Origin: Haematobia irritans
Taxonomy: Eukaryota > Arthropoda > Insecta > Diptera > Muscidae
NCBI RefSeq assembly: GCF_050003625.1
Contig: NC_134399.1
Span: forward strand, 149,662,473 to 149,726,472
Reading direction: 5' to 3'
Length of the DNA: 64,000 nucleotides
Below, in pieces: positions 43,588 to 54,437 of the stretch. The translations under genes were made by a program, and so were the position numbers. The notes beneath the pieces were generated by a model, which saw only the letters and a program-made list of their open reading frames with translations, did no database searches and was not told where the DNA came from. How positions within the stretch are numbered: the stretch's first letter is position 1; every line of letters begins with the position of its first letter.

Positions 43588-44293
43588 AACACGTATGTAC
43601 AGCAGTAAGTTCGGCCGGGCCGAATCTTAAATACCCACCACCATGAATCAAACATTATTTTTCCCTTTGCAATTTCAGAGGGGCTTGATGACAGATATTC
43701 TCCCAAGCAGAGCAGCTCCACAGTTACGCTTCCCGAAGATAAATTTAAAGATTTTACCTATGAAGACTATACAAGATTTTGGATTTATAAGAACCATTTT
43801 TGTTTGAAGTTTAGAGAAATCATTAGCATCTCTTGTAAGTGTGCAAGAAAATAATGAAATAACGCCTTGATTTGAAATCTAAAGTCTGTAGATTTTCACC
43901 CACATTATTTGAATAATTACGAGAAGTAAACTCTGGAAATTTTACATTCAGTTTCAAGCAATTTTCATGATCAGTGTGCCTTCTATACCCTCAAGAAGTG
44001 AAATCGGTCTATATGGACCGATAAAAACTAAATCCCATAAACGTTTTTGTGAGTCTAAAATACCAGTATATTTACAATTTCGGGCAAATCAGATAAACAC
44101 TACGGTTTTATAAGCCCAAGAAGTAAAATCGGGAGATTGGTGTTATGGGATCTATACTAAAACATGGACCGATACTCACCGCTTTCGGCACATCTCTTTA
44201 TGGTCCCAAATTACTTCTAGATTTCCATTTACAGGCAAATTGGATAAAAACTACAGATTCTAGAAGCCCAGAAAATAAAATCGGGAGACCGGT

Positions 44294-45027
44294 TGTTGAC
44301 GAAAATTCTTATTTCGCCAACCTATAAAACATCAAAATCCATCAATCAAATACCGTCGGCAATTTCACCAAACAAAACTTCATTAATAGACATATAAAAC
44401 TTCATTATCATCATTGCTATTAATGATCATCGATAACTTCGTTAGTGCAGATCATTGCTCCGCTATGCAACAATCATTTGAGTGGGAGTCATACCTTCCC
44501 CCTCAATGCATTGTTACCCGAACAACCTCTTTGCCCATTACTTAAGCAATGCATGCATTGGTTCTTGTTGGGATTGCAGGAAAAAAGAGAGCAGCTGTGT
44601 GCAGAACTATACTATCAAACATATATATTTACTATTAGCATTGACACGTTTGTATATGCAAATGCATTGATGGTCCAACATTGTCATCGAACATTGTTTA
44701 CTTGATCATTGACATCGAACCTCGACATGTTTGATACATCTCTGCTAAATGAATATACAAACATATGCAATGATATACTTTAAGTTTTACATTTATATTT
44801 ATGTTCAATATATTTTTATGAGGTTTCAAGTATTGAATAGAAAATAAATTCTGTCTCTCCATTTCTGGCAGTCAAACAGTCAACAACTAAGTATCCTAAT
44901 CTTTCTAATATTGTTAATTTCTATTTCAGAAAAATAAATAAAACTTGTCAACTCTTTTATTGAAGAAACTTTGCTTGATTCTTTTCTTGTTTTAATATTT
45001 CGGAAATAAAAGGGAAATCTCTCAACA
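44294..45027 (+). repeat. BEL/Pao 5' LTR
   Basis: 734 bp from TGTTGACGAAAATTC to GGGAAATCTCTCAACA. It contains AT-rich candidate promoter sequence and AATAAA signals near its right end (about 44934 and 45006). Small frames inside (44445-44705) are repeated in the other LTR and are not genes. Confidence 0.97.
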
Positions 45028-45033
45028 TTTTAT

Positions 45034-45051
45034 TGGTGCCGAAACCCGGGA
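45034..45051 (+). other. Primer-binding site, tRNA-Phe type
   Basis: TGGTGCCGAAACCCGGGA lies 6 nt after the LTR. It is complementary to the 3' end of eukaryotic tRNA-Phe including CCA. It would prime minus-strand DNA synthesis. Confidence 0.85.
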
Positions 45052-45483
45052 ATTTCATCGTATTCTATTTCAAATTAAAATATTAATTCTTTTGTTTAAT
45101 TATACGCGAGTGAACGAGGAATTTTCTTGTGCATTTGGTGAACAAAAAACTTTCTTTAAGTAGGAAAACCAATAGTTTTTCACATATGCTTTAATTTAAT
45201 TAAAATTTATTTTGGTTTGTGAACGAAAACTAATTGGTACTACCTTTTCTGCGCGCTTGTTAAATTAAATTTATCATTTTTTATAAATCGGTATATTTAT
45301 CGAATATAAATCGTGATTCATATAGTTTTCTGTGGTAATTTCTGAAATTGTTCATAAATTCTGGATCCGTGCTTATTAAAAATTGCCCAGTTGAATTTTC
45401 GCAAGATTGTTTCATAACAAAAGTACATTTTCTTTCATTCTGTGTCTTTTTCTATTTTCAGTGGTTTTTGCGTGAACATAACC

Positions 45484-47559
45484 ATGAGTGAACGTTCTGG
45501 CTTTATAGAAGAACAACGAGAATTGTTAGTATTATTAACAAAATATCAACAACGTTTTGATGCAAGAAGTTCAGCCGAAAAAACACATGGTTATGTTACC
45601 GCAATGGCCCAAAGAATAGATGACATTTTTAATAGATTTGAGGCTCAACATGAGACAATTTTACAGCATGTTAGAGATTCCTCTATTCTTACCAGCGAGG
45701 TGTCTTATCTTGAAAACGATTTCTATTTTGAATTTTCGGAAAAGTACTTAATTTTCAAAGGGAAACTAATCGATTCTCTTCCTGATCGCTCCGTGATGCA
45801 ATCACCAATGGCAAGTACTTTTGTAGCTCCACATGGTCGATCCGACATGACTTTATGCTCCGATTCGAAGCTTCCAAAGATCTCTTTACCAAAATTCTCA
45901 GGTAAATACATAGATTGGATTCCTTTCCGTGACATTTATTTTTCACTTGTTCACCAAAACGACGCGCTAAATAAAATCCAAAAATTCTATTATCTTCGTG
46001 GTACACTCGAGGGCGAAGCTGCCAATTTAATTCGTAATATTTCAGCCACCGAGGCTAATTATGACTCCGCATGGAGAATCCTTGAGTCAAGGTATCATAA
46101 CAAGCGAATGCTTGTTGGAAACTTAATCTCCAAACTTTTTAATGTGCCAAAGTCAGATGGGAGTTTTCAGTCTATCAAGACTTTGTTAGATTCCTCTCGA
46201 GAATGTATTTCTTCTCTCCAGAATTTGGATGTGGACACCAAAACTTGGGATCCACTAATTATTCATCTTCTGGCCCAAAAACTCGATCTACAATCTCGCA
46301 GAGATTGGGAGCAATCTCTGAAATCCTCCACAGAGATTCCCCAGCTCTCAGAACTCTTTTCGTTCTTGGAAAGGACTTTCAGAACTCTGGAGTCCATTAA
46401 TGATGAAATTCCTTCAACTACGAAACACAATTCTAATTATTCTTCTCATGGAAGAAAATCTTCATGCCACTCGGTGAAAGTTTCTTCGCAAAGCAATCCA
46501 ATTTGTTCTTTTTGTGAAAAAAGTCATTTTCTTGCAAAATGCTACAAATTTCTTTCTTTACCTTTGACGAACAAAACTAATTTCCTTACGGAAAAGAATA
46601 TCTGTCACAATTGTTTTGTAGTTGGTCATGACACGAACAGTTGTCAATCGATTTTCCGCTGTATAATTTGCCAACAACCACACCATACAGTTCTTCATCC
46701 CAACGAGCCAGTAACCCCAACAACAAATCCTCCGGATCAAGTTGCTTCACACAGTGCACAAAGCTTTTCTTCGGTCCTTTTGTACACCATAAGGCTGAAC
46801 GTGTCTACGAGCCGTGGAATCTTTAAACTCAGGGCTTTACTTGATCCTGGTTCGCAATGCAGTTTAATTTCAGATTCCATCGTGGACCAAATAGGATTGA
46901 CAAGAACTCGATCGCACTGTAGGGTTGTTGGTATTGGCAATGGTGGTGAAAACTTATCCAAACACACAGTTGACCTTGTTCTTTCTAATCGTAAAGGGAG
47001 ATCAGTGATTTCATGTACTGCTCTTGTACTCCCAAATATTTCATGTTATACTCCTGATCCCATATCAAAAAATATTTCTTTGCCCGACATAGAAATAGAG
47101 AGCCTCGCAGATCCTTACTACTACAACTCCGACTCCATCGATCTTATACTAGGATCTGATGTCTGTTCCAGCATAAAAATACCATCACAGTCCTTTGTAC
47201 ACAAGGACTTATTTTTCCAAAATACTTACTTCGGCTGGGTATTTTCAGGACCCAGCAATTCAGCTTTATCAGAACAAATCCACGTTCATAACGTGAATCT
47301 TAAATCTATTCATCATAATTTTTCAGCCACGAATAAGGTGAGCGAAACAAATTATGTGGAAACCTGCTACCTCGAAAAGCCTTTTAAAAAAGCTTGGTCA
47401 AGAGGTGACGGTAACAAAACCGAATTTCAATTAAAATCGCCACTAAATATTTTCTCAAGGGAAAAATTTACAAATTTTGGAAATAGCTCACAGCCGTTTC
47501 GACAGAAATTTAATGGCCAAAATCGTTTACATTGTGTTAATCTTCAAACTATCAAATAA
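45484..47559 (+). CDS. BEL/Pao gag-protease polyprotein, ends after protease
   Basis: 691 residues, open throughout. I start at MSERSGF (45484) because it is preceded by ATAACC and because the 14 codons upstream lie just after a TTTTCTATTTTCAG splice-acceptor-like tract. Residues about 130-270 form the DUF1759-type gag core (LPKISLPKFSGKYIDWIPF, YLRGTLEGEAANLI). Three Cys/His clusters follow: 341-353, a canonical CX2CX4HX4C zinc knuckle at 374-387, and CIICQQPHHTVLH at 394-405. The retropepsin-like DUF1758 domain spans about 430-590, with LLDPGSQ at 452-458 as active site and LILGSDV at 554-560. Known BEL/Pao polyproteins continue into RT here. This one runs about 100 unrelated residues and stops. 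It could still form particles. Confidence 0.9.
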   Translation: MSERSGFIEEQRELLVLLTKYQQRFDARSSAEKTHGYVTAMAQRIDDIFNRFEAQHETILQHVRDSSILTSEVSYLENDFYFEFSEKYLIFKGKLIDSLPDRSVMQSPMASTFVAPHGRSDMTLCSDSKLPKISLPKFSGKYIDWIPFRDIYFSLVHQNDALNKIQKFYYLRGTLEGEAANLIRNISATEANYDSAWRILESRYHNKRMLVGNLISKLFNVPKSDGSFQSIKTLLDSSRECISSLQNLDVDTKTWDPLIIHLLAQKLDLQSRRDWEQSLKSSTEIPQLSELFSFLERTFRTLESINDEIPSTTKHNSNYSSHGRKSSCHSVKVSSQSNPICSFCEKSHFLAKCYKFLSLPLTNKTNFLTEKNICHNCFVVGHDTNSCQSIFRCIICQQPHHTVLHPNEPVTPTTNPPDQVASHSAQSFSSVLLYTIRLNVSTSRGIFKLRALLDPGSQCSLISDSIVDQIGLTRTRSHCRVVGIGNGGENLSKHTVDLVLSNRKGRSVISCTALVLPNISCYTPDPISKNISLPDIEIESLADPYYYNSDSIDLILGSDVCSSIKIPSQSFVHKDLFFQNTYFGWVFSGPSNSALSEQIHVHNVNLKSIHHNFSATNKVSETNYVETCYLEKPFKKAWSRGDGNKTEFQLKSPLNIFSREKFTNFGNSSQPFRQKFNGQNRLHCVNLQTIK

Positions 47560-48110
47560 ACCAGATTTTAATTTTTGTCTTGAAGCTGAAATACTATACA
47601 AATTATGAAAATTCTGTGGTTTTCATAACACGAAATACTGTCGAATAACAAAATGTATAAAAACTATGAAGAACATTAAGTGGTCGAATATACAAAATTT
47701 ACTACATTATACTTTTAAAAATTTAACTTGCTTACTTTACTTATACGTTACACTAAACTAAACCTAGTTACTCTAAATCGCAACAAACCTACTCTAAACA
47801 TACATATACTTACTATAAAACTAAGCAAACTTTTCAATTTAAACTTACCCTTAAAACTTTACTAATATTTTCAAAATTTTTTTAGTTTTACTTCTACACT
47901 ACATCTACATTCAAAAACCATTAAACCAGCATTATCCTTTAAAGAAGCTGCTATAAGGACGAAATTTCATCTCCCAAGGACATGATTAGGATGGAGCCTT
48001 TTTTATCCTTAGCTGTGAGTCGAAGCATAGCTGTGGCATGGCCCAAATAAAACACTTCCAACGATAGGCCATCCTTTTTAACATCCTGGATTCAAAAACA
48101 TTCGTTCTTC
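47560..48110 (+). other. BEL/Pao internal non-coding remainder
   Basis: AT-rich sequence with repeated CTTAC/ACTAAAC phrases near 47720-47830. It stands where pol should be and shows no RT or integrase motif. Confidence 0.7.
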
Positions 48111-48120
48111 AGGGGGAGAA
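48111..48120 (+). other. Polypurine tract
   Basis: AGGGGGAGAA abuts the 3' LTR, the usual plus-strand primer position. Confidence 0.85.
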
Positions 48121-48854
48121 TGTTGACGAAAATTCTTATTTCGCCAACCTATAAAACATCAAAATCCATCAATCAAATACCGTCGGCAATTTCACCAAAC
48201 AAAACTTCATTAATAGACATATAAAACTTCATTATCATCATTGCTATTAATGATCATCGATAACTTCGTTAGTGCAGATCATTGCTCCGCTATGCAACAA
48301 TCATTTGAGTGGGAGTCATACCTTCCCCCTCAATGCATTGTTACCCGAACAACCTCTTTGCCCATTACTTAAGCAATGCATGCATTGGTTCTTGTTGGGA
48401 TTGCAGGAAAAAAGAGAGCAGCTGTGTGCAGAACTATACTATCAAACATATATATTTACTATTAGCATTGACACGTTTGTATATGCAAATGCATTGATGG
48501 TCCAACATTGTCATCGAACATTGTTTACTTGATCATTGACATCGAACCTCGACATGTTTGATACATCTCTGCTAAATGAATATACAAACATATGCAATGA
48601 TATACTTTAAGTTTTACATTTATATTTATGTTCAATATATTTTTATGAGGTTTCAAGTATTGAATAGAAAATAAATTCTGTCTCTCCATTTCTGGCAGTC
48701 AAACAGTCAACAACTAAGTATCCTAATCTTTCTAATATTGTTAATTTCTATTTCAGAAAAATAAATAAAACTTGTCAACTCTTTTATTGAAGAAACTTTG
48801 CTTGATTCTTTTCTTGTTTTAATATTTCGGAAATAAAAGGGAAATCTCTCAACA
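48121..48854 (+). repeat. BEL/Pao 3' LTR
   Basis: 734 bp, same length as and, by eye, identical to the 5' LTR (constant offset 3,827). It ends TCTCAACA and is followed by the target repeat CCGGT. Confidence 0.97.
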
Positions 48855-50131
48855 CCGGTCTATATGGAGGGCTATACCAAACCATGGACCGATACCCACC
48901 ATTTTTGGCACACCTCTTTGTGGTCTTAAAATACCTCTATATGTCCAATATCATCCAAATTAGATAAAAACTAAAGTTTTTATAAGCCCAAGAAGCAAAA
49001 TCAGGAGATCGGTCTATATGGGCGGCTATACTACAACTTTGACTGATGCTCACCATTTGCGACGCAGCTCTTTACTATCCTACAATAACATAGCTCTAGA
49101 TTTCGAACCTCAGGCTAATTGCATAAAAACTACGGTTTCTATAACCCCAAGAAGTAAAATCGAGAGATCGGTCCATATGGGAGCTATACCGAAACATGAA
49201 CCGATACTCACCATTTCTGGCACACCTTTTTATGGTCCTAAAGTACCCCAGATTTCGAATATCATGCAAATTGGATAAAAACTACGGTTTCTATAAGCCC
49301 AGGAAGTAAAATCGGGAGATCGGTCTATATGGGGGCTATACCAAAACATGGACTGATACACCTCATTTTCGACCCACCTATTTGTGGTCTTAAAATACCT
49401 CTGGATTTCCAATTTCAGGCAAATCGGATAGAAAATACAGTTTTTCGTCGCCCAAGATGCAAAATCGGGAAATCGGTTCATATGGGGGCTAAACAAAACA
49501 TGGGCCGATGCTGACAATTTTCGACACATCTCTTTATGGCCCCAAAACACCATCGATTTCCAATTTAAGTCAAATCGGATAGGAAATACACTTTCTCATC
49601 GCCCAAGATGCAAAATCGGGAAATCGGTTCATAACGGGGCTATACCAAAACATGGGCTGATACTGACCATTTTCGACACATCCCTTTATGGTCCCAAAAT
49701 ACCCCTCGATTTCCAATTTCAGACAAATCGGATTGTAAATATAGTTTATAGACTCCAAAGAAATAAAATCGGGAGATCGGTCTATATGGGGGCTATACCA
49801 AAACATGGACCGATAGGCACCAATTTCGGTACACTTTTTGATGGTCCTAAAATACCTCTAGATTTCCAATTTCAGGCAAATTGGATAAAAACTACGGTTT
49901 TTTATAAGCCCAAGACCCCAAATCGGGAGGTCGGTTTATATGGGGACTATATCAAAAATTGGACCGATATAGCCCATCTTCGAACTTGACCTGTCTGCAA
50001 ACAAAAAAACGAATCTGTGCCAAATTTCAGGACGATAGAGCCAATATTGAAGGCTATGATTACAACAGACAGACAGACGGACATGCTTATATCGTCTTAG
50101 AAGTTCTTCCTGATCAAGAATATATATACTC

Positions 50132-50219
50132 TATATAGTCGGAAATCGATATTTCGACGGGTATAAAAACACCGCAAATTGTCATTATTTAAAAATGAAA
50201 ACCTTGCTCCACTTTATTA
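50132..50219. repeat. 88-bp direct repeat, left copy
   Basis: TATATAGTCGGAAATCGATA through CTTTATTA recurs at 51361-51448 with two differences. It contains the family A' terminus GGGTATAAAAACACC and its flank. A DD37E element sits exactly between the copies. Confidence 0.95.
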
Positions 50220-51360
50220 AAGGGTGATACGGTCAAAATTTGGTCAATATAAACTTGACGTATTTCTTTCAATTTTGCATTTAAAAAACCTGAATACCCC
50301 TCATTTTGAAGGTGTGTGTGTGTAGAATGTTGCTCCTATTTTGATTTTGGAATTCACTCTTCAGTTGTCAAAATGCCGTCCAAGCAAGAAGAGCAGCGTA
50401 TCAAAATTTTGCTCGCGCATCGCGAAAATCCGAGCTACTCGCACGCAAAGCTGGCAAAATCGCTAAAAGTTGCCAAATCAACCGTTACAAATGTAATTAA
50501 AGTGTTTGGGGAACGTTTGTCGACAACCAGGAAGTCTGGATCGGGGGAAAATCGAAAACCGGAAGCCGCTGAGACGACAAAGAGAGTTGCCGGTAGTTTC
50601 AAGCGAAACCCTGTACACGACGATGCTGACGAAGTTTGACTGCGTGGTAATGGACGACGAAACCTACGTCAAAGCCGACTACAAGCAGCTTCCGGGACAG
50701 GAGTTTTATACGGCAAAAGGAAGGGGAAAGGTAGCAGATATTTTCAAGCACATAAAACTGTCAAAGTTCGCAAAGAAATATCTGGTTTGGCAAGCCATCT
50801 GTACCTGTGGCTTGAAAAACAGCATTTTCATAGCTTCCGGGACTGTCAACCAAGAAATTTACGTGAAAGAGTGTTTGAATAAACGTCTGCTGCCTTTCCT
50901 GAAGAAACACGGTTGTTCCGTACTGTTTTGGCCGGATTTGTCATCTTGCCATTACGGTAAAAAGGCCATGGAGTGGTACGCCGCCAACAACGTGCAGGTG
51001 GTTCCCAAGGACAAGAACCCTCCCAACACGCCAGAGCTTCGCACAATTGAGAAATATTGGGCTATTGTCAAGCGGAACCTAAAGAAGACTAAAAAGACTG
51101 CTAAGGACGAGCAGCAGTTCAAGGCAAACTGGCTCTCCGCGGCGAAGAAGGTGGACAAGGTGGCTGTACAAAATCTGACGGCAGGTGTCAAGCGTGAGGC
51201 CCGGCAATTCGGATTTGGAAAAGCGAAAGCCTAACTGAATATTTTTCCTGAATTTTATACTAATTGAACTTGAAAAAGAAATTTAATTTGATTTTTAAAT
51301 AAACGATTTCACCGACTTACACGCGTTTTCCCTTGACCAAAGTTTGACCGTATCACCCTT
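50220..51360 (+). mobile_element. Tc1/mariner DD37E transposon, copy 2
   Basis: Ends AAGGGTGATACGGTCAAA and TTTGACCGTATCACCCTT with TA on each side (50218-50219, 51361-51362). Length is 1,141 bp, shorter than copy 1 because of an internal loss of about 158 bp. Otherwise closely similar to 11130-12375. Confidence 0.95.
50373..51234 (+). pseudogene. DD37E transposase, broken copy 2
   Basis: The start MPSKQEEQRIKILLAHREN (50373) leads into an intact first HTH, LKVAKSTVTNVIKVFGERL. After VAGSFKRNP about 158 bp present in copy 1 are missing, removing the second HTH and shifting frame. The catalytic part is then open to the end in another frame (to 51234): MDDETY, FWPDLSSCHYG and LRTIEKYW. There are 37 residues between the second Asp and Glu. 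The usual PIE is TIE. The C-terminus GFGKAKA is complete. No full protein can be made without a frameshift. Confidence 0.92.
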
Positions 51361-51448
51361 TATATAGTCGGAAATCGATATTTCGATGGGTATAAAAACA
51401 CCGAAAATTGTCATTATTTAAAAATGAAAACCTTGCTCCACTTTATTA
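51361..51448. repeat. 88-bp direct repeat, right copy
   Basis: Second copy of 50132-50219 (GATGGG for GACGGG and CCGAAAAT for CCGCAAAT). It begins with the TA target duplication of the DD37E element. Confidence 0.95.
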
Positions 51449-51789
51449 CATGGTATACAATAGAGTGCAAATTTTCTGCAATTATGGGGACTCGGTCCTA
51501 CATGTTTCCCCCAATCAGTGTTCCTCAGTGATTGGGATAATATAGCCCATAAATACATATTGATCTACCACTCAATTTTTTTACTACTTGACTAAATTAG
51601 AATTAAATATTCGTTTATAATAACATGGGGATCAAACACCCATTTTAATTTTTTGAGTATTTGGAAGTCTGACAGGTAACATATTTATTCCAGTGACAGT
51701 TTATTTCATGGTTTACAAGTTTACAAAAGAATTTTCATTCAAAAATTGGTTTTTTTATTTATTCGTGATAAAATTCAAGGTTAGTACAA
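51449..51789. other. Unassigned AT-rich spacer
   Basis: Nothing recognisable. Confidence 0.35.
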
Positions 51790-51918
51790 TGACAAAAAAG
51801 CATGCCCAGTTCCAAAGAGTTTGTCGTCATACTAATGATTTTGGTACTAATTCCAAAAAACAAACGTGGAATTCAAGTAAGGATCCCTTTTAAATTTGAG
51901 TTTTGCGTAGTTGATACT
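51790..51918 (-). mobile_element. Family C fragment, inverted
   Basis: AGCATGCCCAGTTCCAAAGA, TTCAAGTAAGGATCCCTTTT and AAATTTGAGTTTTGCG correspond to the right end of family C in reverse. It faces the longer family C copy that starts about 115 bp further on. Confidence 0.55.
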
Positions 51919-52034
51919 ACGGAGGAGAAGAACTCATAGACTACTTGACCAAAATGGCAAAAAAAAGCTTAAAACGTATCTTTATTTGGTGTTCTATAAG
52001 AAATAAGTAAAAAAAGATTGGGACAAATCTACAA

Positions 52035-52682
52035 AAAAACAGTTGTCGTGAGGTCAAAGATTTCATGTCTTTAAAATACGAATACAAATTTTGCTTAGCA
52101 TAGAAGACGCTTTTCTCTAAAATAAAGTTATTTTCCTTGTCCAAAAGTCGATAAACTTTTCAATGAAGTCATGTTGTCCTTATAATTAAGTGATTTGACC
52201 TAAAAATGGGTATCTTAACATGAAAGATAAAATTTATAGGCTAAGGTCAACTTGACTTTAATAATTCAGAAAAATTCTTTAAATTTAATGAATTGTCTTT
52301 AAATTTGTTGTCTTTTTGCATCTTGACTACAAAGCAAAAAATCGTTCAAATATAGGACATGTTTTTCAAAACTTTATTTTAAAGAAGTTTTTTACTTCAA
52401 ACATAGCATAATTTCTACTGGAAGTCGAGTCCTAATTTGGAAAATAAAGTTGCCGTTAACTCGTTTTTAAAGGACTTTGATAGCATATGAAGAAAAAAAG
52501 CTGAGAAAGCGAAAAATTAAAATTTGCTTCCTAGAAGCAAGCACACAAAACCTAAATTTAAAAGAGAATTGTGTCTTAAAAGTATCCTTACTTGTATTCT
52601 TCGCTTCTTTGGCTCGGAATCAATACCAAATTTTTTAAAGTAAAGACAAAATCTTTGGAACCGAGTATGCTTTTTTTCAGTG
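52035..52682 (+). mobile_element. Family C MITE
   Basis: Starts near ACAGTTGTCGTGAGGTCAAA and ends GAGTATGCTTTTTTTCAGTG. The interior follows the copy at 1380-2042 almost base for base in order; the left terminal CACTGAAAAA is degraded. Confidence 0.75.
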
Positions 52683-52828
52683 TGCCTTTTTCCAAAAAAA
52701 AAAAATGGTCAAAATCCGATCTTTTTATGAAATTCTAATTTGTGGACTTTACAACTTTTAATCTAAACATTGGTACACATTTTTTTTCCTCTAGAATTCG
52801 TAAAATTTTGTAGGGAATGCAGCTAAGA

Positions 52829-54437
52829 AGAACAAGTATATGCGGCCGTAAGTTCGGCCAGGCCGAATCTTATGTACCCTCCACCATGGATTGCGTAGAA
52901 ACTTCTACGAAAGAATGTCATCCACAATCGAATTAATTGGGTTGTGGTATCTTAAAACTTCTTAACATCGTTTTCTAAATTGCGAGTTAGTCCATAAGTG
53001 GTATATATTAGACAATAAAGGTATGTATAGGTAAGTCTACAAATAATTACGAATCGATGTGGACTTTTGCACAGTACGTAGAGAGCCAGAATTCGAAAAT
53101 TGGGGTCGCTTATATGGGGGCTATATACAATTATGAACTTGATATGGACCAATTTTTGTATGATTGGGGATCGATTTATCTGAGGGCTATATATAACTAT
53201 AGACCGATATGGTCGTTAACGGCCATATATGGTTGTTAACGGTCATATACGGTTTATATGGGGGCTATATATGATTATGGACTGATATGGACCACTTTCG
53301 GCATGGATGTTAAATATCATATACTAACACCACGTACCAAATATCAACCAGATCGGAAGAATTTTGCTTCTCCAAAAGGCACCGGAGGTCAAATCTGGGG
53401 ATCGGTTTATATGGGGGCTATATATAATTATAGACTGATATGAACCAATTCCTGCATGGTTGGCGGATACCATATATTAACATCACGTACCAAATTTCAA
53501 CCGTATCGGATGAATTTTGCTCTTCCAAGGGGCTCCGGAGGTCAAATCTGGGGATGGGTTTATATGGGGCCTATATATAATTATTGTCCGATTTCGACCA
53601 ATTTTTGCATGGGTGTTTGAAGCCATATATTAACACCACGTACCAAATATCAACTGAATCAGATGAATTTTGGTATTCCGGAGGTCAAATCTTGTGATCG
53701 GTTTATATGGGGGCTATATAAATTATGGACCGATGTGGACCAATTTTCGCATGGTCATTAGAGACCAAATAATAACACCATATACCAAATTTCAGCCGGA
53801 TCGGATGAAATTTGCTTCTCTTAGAGGCTCCGCAAGCCAAATTGGGGGATTGGGTTATATGGGGCTATATATAATTATTGACCGATGTGGACCAATTTTT
53901 GCATGTTTGTTAGAGACCATATACTAACACCATGTACCAAATTTCAGCCAGATCGGATGAAATTTGCTTCTCTTAGAGGATCCGCAAGCCAAATTGGGGG
54001 ATTGGGTTATATGGGGCTATATATAATTATTGACCGATGTGGACCAATTTTTGCATGGTTGTTAGAGACCATATACCAACACCATGTACCCAATTTCAGC
54101 CGGATCGGATGAAATTTGCTTCTCTTAGAGGATCGGCAAGCCAAATTTGGGGGTCCGTTTATATGGGGGCTATACGTAAAAGTGGACCGATATGGCCCAT
54201 TTGCAATACCATCCGACGCACATCAATAACAACTACTAGTGCCAAGTTTCAAGTCGATAGCCTGTTTCGTTCGGAAGTTAGCGTGATTTCAACAGACGGA
54301 CGGACGTGCGGACATGCTTAGATCGACTCGGAATTTCACCACGACCCACTTTATAGGGTCTTAGAGCAATATTTCGATGTGTTACAAACGGAATGACAAA
54401 GTTAATATACCCCCATCCTATGGTGGAGGGTATAAAA
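52829..54437 (-). mobile_element. Family A element
   Basis: Plus strand: AACAAGTATATGCGGCCGTA, hairpin TTCGGCCAGGCCGAA and TACCCTCCACCATGG, then monomers at about 150-bp spacing (53390-54190), a (GTCY)n block as GACGGACGGACGTGCGGACA, and the end CCTATGGTGGAGGGTATAAA. The 29-bp AT-rich units are absent here. Confidence 0.85.

Larger units (their letters stand above)
44294..48854 (+). mobile_element. BEL/Pao LTR retrotransposon, pol-deleted, young
   Basis: Two 734-bp LTRs with TGTTGA..TCAACA ends bracket a tRNA-Phe-type primer site, a gag-protease frame and a purine tract. The 5-bp target duplication CCGGT lies at 44289-44293 and 48855-48859. The LTRs look identical by eye. No reverse transcriptase, RNase H or integrase is encoded; the internal region is about 3.1 kb. 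Movement would need enzymes from a full-length relative. Confidence 0.95.
43588..50172 (-). mobile_element. Family A' element, split by a BEL/Pao insertion
   Basis: The opening CGTATGTACAGCAGTAAG, hairpin TTCGGCCGGGCCGAA and TACCCACCACCATGAAT resemble family A. The end lies after a GACAGACAGACGGACATGC block at GATATTTCGACGGGTATAAA. Monomers repeat about every 150 bp (AAATCGGGAGATCGGT at about 49310 and 49767, with variants at 48995, 49160, 49465, 49616 and 49920). The BEL/Pao element occupies 44294-48854 within one monomer. This is a sister family to A with its own monomer. Confidence 0.75.

Noticed and set aside
44445..44705. 86-codon frame, repeated at 48272-48532
   Set aside because: It lies in the LTR and appears twice only because LTRs are direct repeats; no family motif.
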